The notes below the pieces were generated by a model. The model was not told the origin of the DNA. It did no database searches and worked only from the letters and a program-made list of their open reading frames with translations. A stretch of DNA of 60,934 nucleotides from a virus, in IMG/VR virus record IMGVR_UViG_3300047469_000311, positions 1-60,934 of that record. One strand, written 5' to 3'. The stretch's first letter is position 1, and each line of letters starts with the position of its first letter. This document shows positions 1 to 9,607 of this stretch, piece after piece. Both the position numbers and the translations under genes were made by a program.

Positions 1-389
1 GGGTCGATCATAAAGAGCGACAGCCAGCAGTCGTATCGCCATAAGGCACTCCGGATCGCATCGACAGTTTCTGTCAATGCGCCGTATGCCTGAGGTCGAA
101 ATTGACTGTAAAACGGAGACTCTGATGCAACCAGGTTAGGACGGTAATACTCGAAGATTTCCACCAGGTTATCTTCGTGGGCTGCAATGCGCTCAGCCCG
201 TGCACCATGGGTGTCGCCAAACCAGGTGTCTTTCGCCAGTTTCGACCCGACGAAAGTAAACGCAGTGCTCTCGATAATTTCGAGCTTCACTACGTCTACT
301 CTCAAGGCACCCATTCCAAGTGTCTCACTGCCAGGGTCGATACCGACGATGCATCCGATGGGGGATGCACCTTCCGGTATTACTAACAT
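1..389 (-). CDS. RuvC-like Holliday junction resolvase (C-terminus outside window)
   Basis: This frame begins at an ATG at 389 and stays open to the left edge, so about 129 N-terminal residues are visible. The start of the RuvC/RNase H-like fold is recognisable: IVGIDPGS at residues 14-21 supplies the first catalytic aspartate (D18), and a second acidic residue sits in SESPF (E90), followed by a helix resembling those of RuvC-family resolvases. Such enzymes cleave four-way DNA junctions, and in phages they resolve replicative branches before packaging. An AAGG lies just before the ATG. The preceding gene stops only 9 bases upstream, which suggests one leftward operon with the two structural genes. 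The family assignment is fairly safe; the catalytic C-terminus cannot be checked. Confidence 0.75.
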   Translation of the reverse strand, partial: MLVIPEGASPIGCIVGIDPGSETLGMGALRVDVVKLEIIESTAFTFVGSKLAKDTWFGDTHGARAERIAAHEDNLVEIFEYYRPNLVASESPFYSQFRPQAYGALTETVDAIRSALWRYDCWLSLFMID

Positions 390-398
390 GCCTTAGCC

Positions 399-1283
399 TC
401 AGCTGGTGGTAGTCTGCGAACCCGTGGTCGTGCCCGTCCCGGAGGTGAGCTTGTACAGAGGTTCCACCGCACCACAGTCGACCACGTTCTCGACGCCATC
501 TTGGCTGAAGTTCAGCGCATAGAAGGTGTTGATAAACGTATCCACTTGCGCGGCGATGACTTCCTTAAAGTTGAACGTGGGTTGCCCCGATCCCCCCACT
601 GCAATGACCTTGTCCACGCCGGAGACCAGCGCAATCTCGGAAACGATCGCAGCGTTCGGATCACCATAAATGATGTTCGCGACGTTCAAAATTTCCGTGA
701 CGTCATCGGCCGTGAGCGTAATGGGCACCGGTGCCGAGGCCATCACGTAGTCGCCGGTGGCCACATTCACGCCGGTGGGCGACAGGGCTTGCGGGTTCGG
801 ATTCAGATTGGACGTGTCGGGCTGGAAGGGCGTGGTCGTGACCGAGCCATCCGCATTGATCGTCTTGTACTGCATCGATACCGCTACGCCCGTAAAGTCG
901 ATGCGCTTCAGGTAGTAGGCGATGTAATTGACGCCGTTGTGCGTTTCTGCCACTCGCAGACCGTACGCCGCTTGTTGGGCTGACGTCAAATCGTTGGTGG
1001 GTTCACGCAGCACAAACGGCAGGTGGTTGTAAAGCGCTGCGTCGGTCGTCAAGTGCTGGATCGGCTCAGGGATGTACAACCCGTTAGTGATGTTCAGCTT
1101 GTGACCGCCATTACCGATCGCAAAGTAACGGCAGGTCGGCAGCACCCCGGAGTTGGGCAGAACGCCCGGCTGCACTTGAAACTTTTCATTCAGCGTGCTG
1201 TTGGTAGCCAGTGCAAACGGCAGCCCCAAGAGCTGGCACGACTGCAGATAGCTGCCGTACACGGTGCGTACGATATTGTCCAT
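399..1283 (-). CDS. Presumed virion structural protein (294 aa)
   Basis: This is a 294-residue protein with no motif I can name. Composition is typical of phage structural proteins: rich in Thr, Asn, Val and Ala, with few charged clusters, and a Thr/Ser/Gly-rich C-terminal tail (GTGTTTGSQTTTS). No signal peptide or clear membrane span is visible. It lies between a 786-residue presumed virion protein upstream and a RuvC-like resolvase downstream, all leftward and closely spaced, and close to the divergent portal gene. The structural role is inferred from composition and neighbourhood only. It could be a head-tail or tail component. Confidence 0.5.
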   Translation of the reverse strand: MDNIVRTVYGSYLQSCQLLGLPFALATNSTLNEKFQVQPGVLPNSGVLPTCRYFAIGNGGHKLNITNGLYIPEPIQHLTTDAALYNHLPFVLREPTNDLTSAQQAAYGLRVAETHNGVNYIAYYLKRIDFTGVAVSMQYKTINADGSVTTTPFQPDTSNLNPNPQALSPTGVNVATGDYVMASAPVPITLTADDVTEILNVANIIYGDPNAAIVSEIALVSGVDKVIAVGGSGQPTFNFKEVIAAQVDTFINTFYALNFSQDGVENVVDCGAVEPLYKLTSGTGTTTGSQTTTS

Positions 1284-1349
1284 TCTCTTACCTGAAAAAG
1301 GGTGGCACAGATTACTTAATCACACTATTTGCGATCAATTGGCCCGTGC

Positions 1350-3710
1350 TTAAAAGCCGTCGAGGTCGAGCTGCGGAATGACGTTAATCGTTCCATCGGG
1401 CTGGTGGTAAATCAGACCAGTGAGATGCCCGGCACGAATTACACTCGACAGAGTCGTCGTTTGGGTATCCGGCACTGTGGGCTGGAAGTCATTGCCCCAG
1501 ATGTCCGTGATCTTTTGTTGCTCGCCTGCAGGCAGGTTCAGCCAGTCACACAAGCCCGGCACTACAATCGCCTGGCTAGGGTTAGGGGCGGCGCAGTCGC
1601 AGTCATGCATCCGAAAGCGCACCTTACCTGCATTGAGGAAGGTGTGCTGCAAGTTGCTACTGACTTCGTGCCATGGATTCTTGATCGCTAGTTTTACGTG
1701 GTTGGCCATGGACACATGTCGATCATGGATCGGCGTGTACTTGGTCACCTGGTTCTCAAGCGAGTTCTTAAAGTGCGGGTGTTGATCGAGCGCCCGTACT
1801 CCCAGATCCGTGGCATCCATCTCGTTGGCCTGATGGCCGCGTGCGTCACCGACCCGAATCGCTGCCCACTCACCGGGCACGATAGTCGAATCGTTGATGG
1901 TGGACATGAATTGAATCGAGTAGCTCGAGAGCTGCTCCATCATGCCAATCATCGCCTTCTGGATGTTCGCGACGCTGGGCGTCGTGATAAGATCCTGACC
2001 CGTGGCATGTGCGACGATTTCCGCGTAGAGCGAACCCCACTCGGTTTGCGTGAATGCGGCGACATCCAGGTTGCGTGCTGCAAACCAAGCCGAGTAGTTA
2101 TCGCCCGGCTCGGCGACGTAGCACAGATTGTCGCTCCACAACAGCGAGGTGGCGTTCTTCACATAGCCGCGCACTTCCATGTGTTCCTGATACGACACCA
2201 ACCCGTCTTGCTGATTGGCTGCCGTATAGATCTGCTGACACAGGTTGTAGAATGCCTCGGTCGAGAGGAAAGTCGACGACGGCTTGATCAGCGGCATCAG
2301 GTCATGAATCTCCTGCAGCGTCGCACGATCCACCTTGCTCATGTCGCAGACCGCTGCCATGGCATCGACGCTAGGCGTCGGCAGGCGCGGCACGCGCTGC
2401 GCGAACATCGGCGGGATCACATCCAGCGTCATCCCAATCGAAGCGTTCAGTGCGTACCAGGCGAGACAGAACGCATCCTTCGCAAACAAGGGCACCGTTT
2501 CACCGGTGGCCGGGTTGGTGAACTGCACCGCCGAGTTGTAATACCCGAGGCTCGAGAGCCACAACCAGTTGTTGACCAGGATCTCGGAGAGCGGATACTT
2601 AACGCTACCCGTGTAGTCGATCATCGACGATTCAAGCGCCTTGGTCGGCAACTCATTGGAGAGCGAATTTTGCATCGCCTCCAGAATCTTCGGCTCGTAG
2701 TCGCCCTCGTACTTCTCATTGTCACGCGCAACGGGCCGTTCTTTGATCAGCATCTCGTCCAAGCTGATCTCGTTGATGCTATCGAGGTTGTAGCCCAGAT
2801 TGACCGGGTCGCGGGTGAACGTGATGGTCGGATAGAGATCCGCGGGCATCTTAGACACGTCATGGCGCATCGTGTACTTTGCCAGGGGCAAATTACGCTC
2901 GGTCATGATATGGTCCACGAGCCACTCGAAGATCTCCGACTGCCCGGCGTTACGCTCCAGGTAGTTGATGTTCCGATATAGTTCGAGCGACTGTTTGGTC
3001 GTCAGCTGGTCGAGGTACAGATCGAGCAGGCCATGACTCAAGAGGTACTGCCGCACGTGAAAGCTATGCGCCTCATTGGTCTTACAGGCTTCCAGGCGCA
3101 GCGACAAAATCACCTGCGGCAGCAGTGCGTACATGATCCCCAAGGTGAACGGGGTGTACATGTCGTCCGAGACCGTGTAGGCGAGATTCACCCAACGCGT
3201 TTTGAATCCATCGATCCAGCGCTGCAGCTTGTCGATGAGGCTGTACTCATTGAATTCGACCAGGCTGCTCGGGTAGGCCAAGATCTTCCCATCGGCGGCC
3301 GTGATGGCATCGTCGATGTCAACCGGATTCAAGATCCCGTTGATCAAGGTGACCTGGGTCGGATACTGAGCCACCAGGGCCAGATAGTCACGTTGGCCAA
3401 ACTGGTAGGCCTTCGCAGTCGCGCGGTGCAGCGCCAGATTTTCGACTGTGAATTCGATCGTTTCCAGCGTGTCCATCGAGACGACATACATCATCGTGTC
3501 GGCGAAGTGATACTGGCCAGATAAATTCATATAGTAGCGCCACGTCGTGGGGTCCAGGTCATTGACCTGATCCACCCCGTAAACGCCGCTAATATACGTG
3601 TTAATTGCATCAGCCGTGGCTGACGACTTGACGACAATGTATCGGGCCAACGCGAGTACACTGTCGAGATAGACCTGATACTGATTCGAGGTACTAGTTG
3701 TCGCGGCCAT
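1350..3710 (-). CDS. Large presumed virion structural protein (786 aa), divergent from portal
   Basis: This 786-residue protein has no enzymatic motif I recognise. It starts with a Thr/Ser-rich stretch (MAATTSTSNQYQVYLDSV) and continues as a mixed helical protein. The C-terminal quarter holds a short Cys/His segment (HDCDCAAPNP) and ends in a compact hydrophobic domain. It is transcribed divergently from the portal gene across a 68-base gap (3711-3778), the only place where promoters for both could lie. The pairing of a large unknown structural gene with the portal is typical of phiKZ-type genomes, so I infer a head, neck or tail role. No specific phiKZ homologue is claimed. Confidence 0.5.
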   Translation of the reverse strand: MAATTSTSNQYQVYLDSVLALARYIVVKSSATADAINTYISGVYGVDQVNDLDPTTWRYYMNLSGQYHFADTMMYVVSMDTLETIEFTVENLALHRATAKAYQFGQRDYLALVAQYPTQVTLINGILNPVDIDDAITAADGKILAYPSSLVEFNEYSLIDKLQRWIDGFKTRWVNLAYTVSDDMYTPFTLGIMYALLPQVILSLRLEACKTNEAHSFHVRQYLLSHGLLDLYLDQLTTKQSLELYRNINYLERNAGQSEIFEWLVDHIMTERNLPLAKYTMRHDVSKMPADLYPTITFTRDPVNLGYNLDSINEISLDEMLIKERPVARDNEKYEGDYEPKILEAMQNSLSNELPTKALESSMIDYTGSVKYPLSEILVNNWLWLSSLGYYNSAVQFTNPATGETVPLFAKDAFCLAWYALNASIGMTLDVIPPMFAQRVPRLPTPSVDAMAAVCDMSKVDRATLQEIHDLMPLIKPSSTFLSTEAFYNLCQQIYTAANQQDGLVSYQEHMEVRGYVKNATSLLWSDNLCYVAEPGDNYSAWFAARNLDVAAFTQTEWGSLYAEIVAHATGQDLITTPSVANIQKAMIGMMEQLSSYSIQFMSTINDSTIVPGEWAAIRVGDARGHQANEMDATDLGVRALDQHPHFKNSLENQVTKYTPIHDRHVSMANHVKLAIKNPWHEVSSNLQHTFLNAGKVRFRMHDCDCAAPNPSQAIVVPGLCDWLNLPAGEQQKITDIWGNDFQPTVPDTQTTTLSSVIRAGHLTGLIYHQPDGTINVIPQLDLDGF

Positions 3711-3778
3711 AACGGCGCCCCTTATTTCAATAACATGCAGTCCTTGTTTTTCAAGGGCTATCTTTCGTTGAGGTTCAA

Positions 3779-6643
3779 ATGTCCAAAGCGTTGAAGGAAG
3801 CCATTGCGCTTGCTGGCAGTGGCAAACGCTACTCGGCGATGTCCTTGGTTCGTCAAGACCCAGGCATGGCCGCCACCATCAGCAAGATGGTCCATGGCAA
3901 AACGCCTCCCCGGTACGACAGCTCTGGAAACATGACGACGGACAATCCGTCGATCCAGGCATTGAAGAACGTCTCGGATAATACGGTTCAAAACATCTCG
4001 GACGCCCAGACGGTGCTCCAGACGTTGCCGGAACTCGAACTGGCCATCCAGATCCTCGTGTCCTCGGTACTTTCACCGAAAGACATGATGACCGTGGAGC
4101 TGACATATAAAGCTCCCGAGAACCTGGTCCCGCCGGAAGTGAACACGGCAATGACCAATCGTGTTCGCGTCCATTTTGAACAGAACTATAAAATAAAGCA
4201 GGTCCTTCCTCGGATGCTGCGTGATGTTCTGGCTGAGACGGGCTCGTATCCGGTCGCGGTGATTCCTGAGAACTCGATTGACGATGTGATCAACTCCAAT
4301 CGCAAAGTCTCGATGGAAAGCCTCACCGAGCATTTCACTAACGATGGCAAGATCAAGCCACTCGGTCTGCTCGGGCCAGTCACGAAGAACAAGCCCACTC
4401 CCACACGGGCGGGCGCGGCGCTCTCGATGGAGTCGCTCGAGACGTTTAAATTCGACACGACCTACAACACCAGCGTCACGTTGGAGAAGTCGTTCGATAA
4501 CGCGGCGCAAGAGACGTACACGACAGTCACCGACAATCCGTCGCTGCTCAAGATCCCGATGATCAATCAGAAGATCCGGGAAAGTCGCGTGATGGACTTG
4601 CTGGGTGCCCGCAACGGTCTGTCGCGCAGCATGAAGCTCGCCACCGAAGCGTACGGCGCGCAGAGCCCGATCCATCAGGTGCAACAGCATAAGCCCAATG
4701 ACCGGGAACTGGCGGGGATGATCTATCGGGATCGCAACTACCAGTACAAGCCGATCACCACGCTGAAGACCCAAGAGCAGCTGAATCGTCGCACGGTGGG
4801 TGCACCGCTCATCATGCACTTGCCCTCGGAAGCCGTGATTCCGGTGTTCGTGCCGGGTAACGTTGAGCAGCACGTGGGCTTCTTCATTCTGATCGATGAA
4901 GACGGTCATCCGATCCAGCGTATTGCCGACATCGACTACTACCAGCAACTGAACGCCCGGATGAATTCGGGTGGTTCGTTCCCTTCGGCCATGCTGCAAA
5001 AGGTCAAGGCGAACATGCAGGGGTTCGACAACACCAACAACGCCCACCTGGATTACTCGGCGCGTGTCTACGGTGAAATGATCGAGCAGGATCTGTTGGC
5101 TCGGCTGCGCAACGGTGTGTACGGTAACGGTGTGGCACTGGCCAAGCGCGAAGAAGTCTACCGCATCATGTTTGCGCGGGCGCTCGCTAAGCAACACACG
5201 CAGCTGCTCTTCATGCCGATCGAGTTCATGACGTACTTCGCGCTGCGCTATAACGGCGACGGCATGGGTAAGTCGATGCTTGACGACCTGAAGATCATCA
5301 ACTCGCTGCGCTCGATGCTCTTGTTTGCTAACGTGATGGCGGCCGTCAAGAACTCGATGGGTCGCACCGAGGTCAAGATCAAGATGGACGAACACGATCC
5401 TGACCCGCAGAAGACCTTCGAGCGCGTGGTGCACGAAATCTTGCGCAGTCGTCAGCAAGCGTTCCCGGTGGGGACCAACTCGCCGATGGACATCGTGGAC
5501 TGGGTGCAACGCGCCGGTTTTGAGTTCGTACCGGAAGGCCATCCGGGCTTGCCGGACATGACGGTGGAGTTTGGTGAGAAGAACACCAGCTACGTGAAGC
5601 CCGATACGGAGCTCGACGACGATCTGCGCAAGCGCTCGATCATGGGTCTCGGTCTCACGCCGCAGTCGGTCGATGCGGCTTTCGAAGCGGAGTTCGCCAC
5701 GTCAGTCCTGACCAACAACATCCTCTTGTCCAAGCGGGTGATGAACATTCAGGAAGTGATCGAGCCGCAACTGGCTGATCACGTGCGTAAGGTCATGATG
5801 AACGATGAAGAGCTCGTTCGTGATCTGCGGGCGATTCTGGAAGCGAGCGCCGATAAGCTGCTCGAACGTTTGAAGAAGCAAGACGAGGCCCATAAGGACG
5901 ATCCGACCTATCGCTCGAACCTGGGTGGTCAGCCCAAGGAACTGGTGATTCAGCAGCTCCTGTACGACTTTGTGATGGGTCTGGAAGTCAGCCTGCCCAA
6001 GCCGAACAGTGTCACACTGGAAAACCAACTGGCGGCGATGGATACGTATTCGAAGTCGCTCGATCAGGGCCTCGACTACTACATCTCGACAAACTTCCTG
6101 ACGTCGGACACCACGGGTGACCTCAGCAACTACGCAGGCTCGCTCAAGGAGATGGCCAAGGCCTACTTCATGCGTAAGTGGATGGGTGAGAATGGCGTGC
6201 TGCCGGAGCTCTCCGATCTGAACACGCTCGATGACGACGGCAAGCCGAAGCTCAACCTGTGGGACGCGTTCCAGGATCACACCAGCAACATGATCCTGAG
6301 CATGGACCACTTCATGAACGGCATGAAGCCGATCAAGGATGCAGCGGGGCTGAACAACGCCAAGCGTCAAGAGACCGACCAGAACAGCGGCGGGATGGGA
6401 GGCGGGATGGGTGACATGGGTGGCGGTAGCATGGGCGGCGACATGTCCATGGGTGGCGACACCGGTCTGGGTGGGTTGGGTGGCAGTGATGACTTTGGGG
6501 GTGGTGGTTTCGACACGGGCGGCGCAGGGGGCGGTGACGATCCCTTTAACCTCGGTGGCGGAGCCAGCACGACCGATGAATCACCTTTGAATCCGGAAGA
6601 TGACAAGCCGGAAGATCAGGGTGCGGCCGAACCGCAAGTCTAA
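3779..6643 (+). CDS. Portal protein (phiKZ-type, 954 aa)
   Basis: The portal protein forms the dodecameric ring at one capsid vertex through which DNA is packaged and ejected. The N-terminal third looks portal-like: a helical clip/stem region with LPELELAIQILVSSVLSP around residues 82-99 and KQVLPRMLRDVLAETGSYPV around residues 140-159. The size fits giant-phage portals, which are much larger than those of small phages. The C-terminal 90 residues are a low-complexity Gly/Met/Asp-rich tail (repeated GGGMG and GGSMGGD) ending in an acidic segment. The ATG has a GAGG about 6 bases upstream. The gene is alone on its strand between two leftward units and is followed by a bidirectional hairpin. Confidence rests on overall pattern rather than a single motif. 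Confidence 0.75.
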   Translation: MSKALKEAIALAGSGKRYSAMSLVRQDPGMAATISKMVHGKTPPRYDSSGNMTTDNPSIQALKNVSDNTVQNISDAQTVLQTLPELELAIQILVSSVLSPKDMMTVELTYKAPENLVPPEVNTAMTNRVRVHFEQNYKIKQVLPRMLRDVLAETGSYPVAVIPENSIDDVINSNRKVSMESLTEHFTNDGKIKPLGLLGPVTKNKPTPTRAGAALSMESLETFKFDTTYNTSVTLEKSFDNAAQETYTTVTDNPSLLKIPMINQKIRESRVMDLLGARNGLSRSMKLATEAYGAQSPIHQVQQHKPNDRELAGMIYRDRNYQYKPITTLKTQEQLNRRTVGAPLIMHLPSEAVIPVFVPGNVEQHVGFFILIDEDGHPIQRIADIDYYQQLNARMNSGGSFPSAMLQKVKANMQGFDNTNNAHLDYSARVYGEMIEQDLLARLRNGVYGNGVALAKREEVYRIMFARALAKQHTQLLFMPIEFMTYFALRYNGDGMGKSMLDDLKIINSLRSMLLFANVMAAVKNSMGRTEVKIKMDEHDPDPQKTFERVVHEILRSRQQAFPVGTNSPMDIVDWVQRAGFEFVPEGHPGLPDMTVEFGEKNTSYVKPDTELDDDLRKRSIMGLGLTPQSVDAAFEAEFATSVLTNNILLSKRVMNIQEVIEPQLADHVRKVMMNDEELVRDLRAILEASADKLLERLKKQDEAHKDDPTYRSNLGGQPKELVIQQLLYDFVMGLEVSLPKPNSVTLENQLAAMDTYSKSLDQGLDYYISTNFLTSDTTGDLSNYAGSLKEMAKAYFMRKWMGENGVLPELSDLNTLDDDGKPKLNLWDAFQDHTSNMILSMDHFMNGMKPIKDAAGLNNAKRQETDQNSGGMGGGMGDMGGGSMGGDMSMGGDTGLGGLGGSDDFGGGGFDTGGAGGGDDPFNLGGGASTTDESPLNPEDDKPEDQGAAEPQV

Positions 6644-6658
6644 GACCAAAAAAAAAGA

Positions 6659-6710
6659 GCGTCATAAGCCCCCAGGCTTTCGCCTGGGGGTCTATGCCGT
6701 CTTTAAGACG
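6659..6710. terminator. Bidirectional hairpin terminator with TATG flanks
   Basis: An 8-bp GC stem, CCCCCAGG/CCTGGGGG with a 6-base loop (6669-6690), is flanked by AGCGTCATAAG on the left and TCTATGCCGTC on the right. The flanks are imperfect inverted copies of each other. A run of nine A precedes it on the + strand, giving a U-tract for transcripts coming from the right. It lies between the convergent portal gene and the 597-residue gene, so it can end both. It is one of the clearest members of the recurrent flank family in this window. Confidence 0.8.
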
Positions 6711-6774
6711 TGTCGAGCACGCCGTTTGGATTTGTTATTATTGGCCCCACCGCACGGCCCCCGTTGTTCAATTA

Positions 6775-8568
6775 CTAGTCACGGACCTTGAGCAGGTTCG
6801 CAGCCACCGTGTCCATCTGTTCTTTCAACACCGGATCAGCAGGCGAGGCTACCGGCGCAACGCCGCCCGGCCATAGTCCTGCGTCATCGACGTGGGCGAT
6901 GGAACGGTTCATCCCGCGCGGCAATTTAGATGGCACAAACACGTTAGTCACGACCCCGAATGCATCGCGAACAATCTGTGCACTGCCCTCCTGTACCGCG
7001 TCGAAGATCCGGTCGGCTTCTGCTTGCAGTGCCGCCATCTCTTCGTTGGTCTTCCAGCGCACCCCGCACTGGTTATCGAACACCAGATCCACCGGTAGGT
7101 TCGAATAGTCGAATGCCATTTCACCCCCGCCGATATGCATCCCGCGAATGAATGACTGAGCACGTACCAGCATCTGTTCACGCGTTTCACCGGTGAGCGG
7201 ATGGATCTGCATCTGGTACTTGAAGCCCGACTCCAGCTCGCCGTTATGATCCCCGTTGTCTTGCCCCAACGGATGACCCAACACCACGCCGCCAAATTCA
7301 GGCAGTGTTTCCAGAATCGGTGAAGATTCACGGGCTTGTTGGCTCGTCATGGCTTGCAGCGCCTCCCGGCCTGCTCGCGTCAGCTGGCTGTGAGCTTTCG
7401 GATCGAAAAGTGGCGTCGAGCCCGACACATGCGCGCCCGAGATACCGGCGTTCTGGATTTTCCGGTTGAGATGGATTTCCGGAAACTTCGGCTTGAGCGC
7501 AGTGTAGATGCGCACCACATCTGACGGCGTTACCGGTTGACGATCCCAGCGCGAAATAAATACGTCCAACTGCGGCAGGGTATCGTTGTCCTCGAACTCC
7601 CTCTTGCGGTAACCCAGGTAGCTCTCCTGCGCGGGTGGCGGGATAAGGTGAACGGTGCCGATCCGGAACTCACCAAGAAGGCTCACGAGTGCAGGTTCTT
7701 TGAGCATCTCGTCCAGCAAGGCCTGACACTTGAATTCCTGGAGCTGCAGGTATTCTTGCACTTCGCTCGACTTGTTCTGCATATCGAGCATGTGTTGCTT
7801 GGCGTATTTACGACGCACGATGCTTTTGCTCATCTCCTGCGTGAGCGTCGTGCCCACTGGCGGTTCGTCGTCTTCGGCGGCCTGAGCAATCTCCAGGAAG
7901 TTCTTCACGCTCTGGTCTTGATGGGCGTCACCGCTCAGTCGTACTTGACCTTCGGCGACCATCTCGTCACGCGTCTTGTGCGGCAGCAGCGCGGCGCTCG
8001 CGTTCAGGGCGTCGGGATTAGCTTGACGGGCTTGCTCCAGGATTGCCCTGGTGCTCGGACGCAACCGCAGTTCCGCTGGCAGCTTGGCCGAACCGAGCCC
8101 ATAGTGACGCTCCATCACTTCAGCGCTCGAGAAGTCGCGCGGCGCATCACTAGCCGATGCTCCGGCTTGCGCGACACCCAGGTCCAGCGTGCTGCCTGGA
8201 TAAGTGATACGCGTCGGTTGCCAGCATCCCATTTCCATGTCGACATGTGCCGCGTTCTGGTGGATCGGTGAATACTTCGTCGGCCTAGCCTGCCAGCGTT
8301 CCGTGCCTTCGATTCCGGCGTCGACCAGATAGAGACGCCCCACTGCGCGTTCGACGAAGACGAATTCCGTGTCCTTGAAGACACCGTTGGCGATGGCGTT
8401 TTCCAGAATCTGCTGGCATTCTTCCCGTGGCGGCATGCCGTCATTGAAAAACGAGATCTGCTCGTCTTCCACGCTGTTCTGGCGCAAGAACTCCGAGAAA
8501 GCATATGCGAGCAGCGTCTTACCGGTATGGCTGGCGCCGTCGATGGTGATGCGAATTCCTTTCTTCAT
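6775..8568 (-). CDS. P-loop protein of unknown function (597 aa)
   Basis: The protein opens with a strand followed by a Walker A loop, IDGASHTGKTLLAYAF (loop GASHTGKT at residues 11-18), so it probably binds ATP or GTP. A possible Walker B is FVFVE around residue 70. The remaining roughly 500 residues match no family I can name; they include a region rich in Gln/Glu and Arg (about 180-290) and a C-terminal part with many Met and Pro. The start is supported by AGGAGAACAGG directly before ATG. It heads the downstream group that includes the 167-residue unknown gene and lies downstream of the five-paralogue cluster. It may be a kinase-like or motor-like NTPase fused to a phage-specific domain. 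Confidence 0.6.
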   Translation of the reverse strand: MKKGIRITIDGASHTGKTLLAYAFSEFLRQNSVEDEQISFFNDGMPPREECQQILENAIANGVFKDTEFVFVERAVGRLYLVDAGIEGTERWQARPTKYSPIHQNAAHVDMEMGCWQPTRITYPGSTLDLGVAQAGASASDAPRDFSSAEVMERHYGLGSAKLPAELRLRPSTRAILEQARQANPDALNASAALLPHKTRDEMVAEGQVRLSGDAHQDQSVKNFLEIAQAAEDDEPPVGTTLTQEMSKSIVRRKYAKQHMLDMQNKSSEVQEYLQLQEFKCQALLDEMLKEPALVSLLGEFRIGTVHLIPPPAQESYLGYRKREFEDNDTLPQLDVFISRWDRQPVTPSDVVRIYTALKPKFPEIHLNRKIQNAGISGAHVSGSTPLFDPKAHSQLTRAGREALQAMTSQQARESSPILETLPEFGGVVLGHPLGQDNGDHNGELESGFKYQMQIHPLTGETREQMLVRAQSFIRGMHIGGGEMAFDYSNLPVDLVFDNQCGVRWKTNEEMAALQAEADRIFDAVQEGSAQIVRDAFGVVTNVFVPSKLPRGMNRSIAHVDDAGLWPGGVAPVASPADPVLKEQMDTVAANLLKVRD

Positions 8569-8591
8569 CCTGTTCTCCTGAAAGCGTTATG

Positions 8592-9095
8592 TTAAGCGGT
8601 GGCGCATTCGATCTCTTGCAACAAGGGTCGATCCCCAAGGCGAAAGCCCGCGTTGATAATGAGACCCAGCACGCTGTTGGGCGTCGGCTCGCCCACGCCG
8701 TCGAGCCAGCGTTGATACTCGGCGCCCCCCTCGGTGTACTCTTGCGTGAGCTCACCATAGCCGAGCCAGTTAACCATGTCTGCCAGTGCCCGCTCCTGTT
8801 CACGGGCACGATTGTAAAAACGCGGCGCATATTCTTGCGAAGCTGAGCGCATAAAGCGCACTTCAAAGAAGCCCGTGAACTGCCGCGCCCGGATACGTAC
8901 CTCGCGTTCAGCGGCTTCGCTGCCCGAAGTTGCGCCGAAGCGAATTTCCATATCACCCCACCCTGTCGAGGCATACAGCTTTTCCTTTACCGTGCCTAAG
9001 GGGAAGACCTTCTTCGAGATGATCTGGGAGTTCAAAGCCTCGATCAGCTTGACGCCGAATTCGTTACCAGCATTGGTGAAATCAAAGAGTTCCAT
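8592..9095 (-). CDS. Hypothetical protein (167 aa)
   Basis: A 167-residue acidic, soluble-looking protein without recognisable motifs, signal peptide or membrane span. It is compact and mixed alpha/beta in appearance. The start at 9095 has no clear Shine-Dalgarno sequence (AATTGAATAAAA precedes it), which is unusual beside its neighbours. A hairpin at 9129-9154 separates it from the paralogue cluster upstream, so it may start a new transcript shared with the P-loop gene 23 bases downstream. Function unknown. Confidence 0.6.
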   Translation of the reverse strand: MELFDFTNAGNEFGVKLIEALNSQIISKKVFPLGTVKEKLYASTGWGDMEIRFGATSGSEAAEREVRIRARQFTGFFEVRFMRSASQEYAPRFYNRAREQERALADMVNWLGYGELTQEYTEGGAEYQRWLDGVGEPTPNSVLGLIINAGFRLGDRPLLQEIECATA

Positions 9096-9128
9096 TTTTA
9101 TTCAATTAGGCCATAAGCGTTATAAGTA

Positions 9129-9154
9129 GACGAGGCGGCCGCAGCCACCTCGTC
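9129..9154 (-). terminator. Hairpin between paralogue cluster and 167-aa gene
   Basis: GACGAGG/CCTCGTC forms a 7-bp stem around a GC-rich loop. On the leftward strand it is followed by TATAACGCTTATGGCC, a variant of the TATGNCG flank seen at other hairpins. No long U-tract is present. Confidence 0.5.
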
Positions 9155-9172
9155 CGGATCACATTGCAGGTA

Positions 9173-9595
9173 TTACAGATTGCCCGACTGTTCGACGACA
9201 CAACCGTCGAGGATCAATGCTTCTTCGGCAGTGATACCTTCTTCCCCGAGACTACCAATCTCCAGAGTCGCCCTCTGGTTCTGGTTGGTCCATGTCACAA
9301 GCCCGTCAAGATTGACTTCAGCCGTATTGGGATCTTCCCGGCTAATGACCATCACGCTCGCGCTGAACATGTTTGGATTGGCCTCTCGCATGGCATCGAG
9401 CAACGACTGCGGCTCCTCGACGGCACCAGATTGGCTACTCCACGCACGGAATCCGGGCGAATCAGCAATGATGTTGGCTACAGCTACGTTTTCAAACCCG
9501 TAGGTATCCTTCAAACCTTGACCGATCGCCCGTCCTACCAGTTCCGCCGCTTTCCCATCGGGTGAAGATACGATGATGCTGATGGGTGCGTCCAC
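9173..9595 (-). CDS. Paralogue family member 1 (140 aa, GTG start)
   Basis: First of five small proteins sharing one pattern: an N-terminal strand with I-x-I/V-x-S/E (here ISIIVSSPDG), a helix ending in a GF-x-N/H-V motif (GFENVAVANI), then SLLDAMREANPNMFSASVMV. The LLxxMRxxNPxxF core is the family signature. No known domain is recognised. The start is GTG at 9595 with GGGAGGAAAG directly upstream. It is the last gene of the cluster in transcription order. The ferredoxin-like appearance (beta-alpha-beta with a second alpha-beta) is only an impression. Function unknown. Confidence 0.65.
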   Translation of the reverse strand: MDAPISIIVSSPDGKAAELVGRAIGQGLKDTYGFENVAVANIIADSPGFRAWSSQSGAVEEPQSLLDAMREANPNMFSASVMVISREDPNTAEVNLDGLVTWTNQNQRATLEIGSLGEEGITAEEALILDGCVVEQSGNL

Positions 9596-9607
9596 CTTTC
9601 CTCCCTA

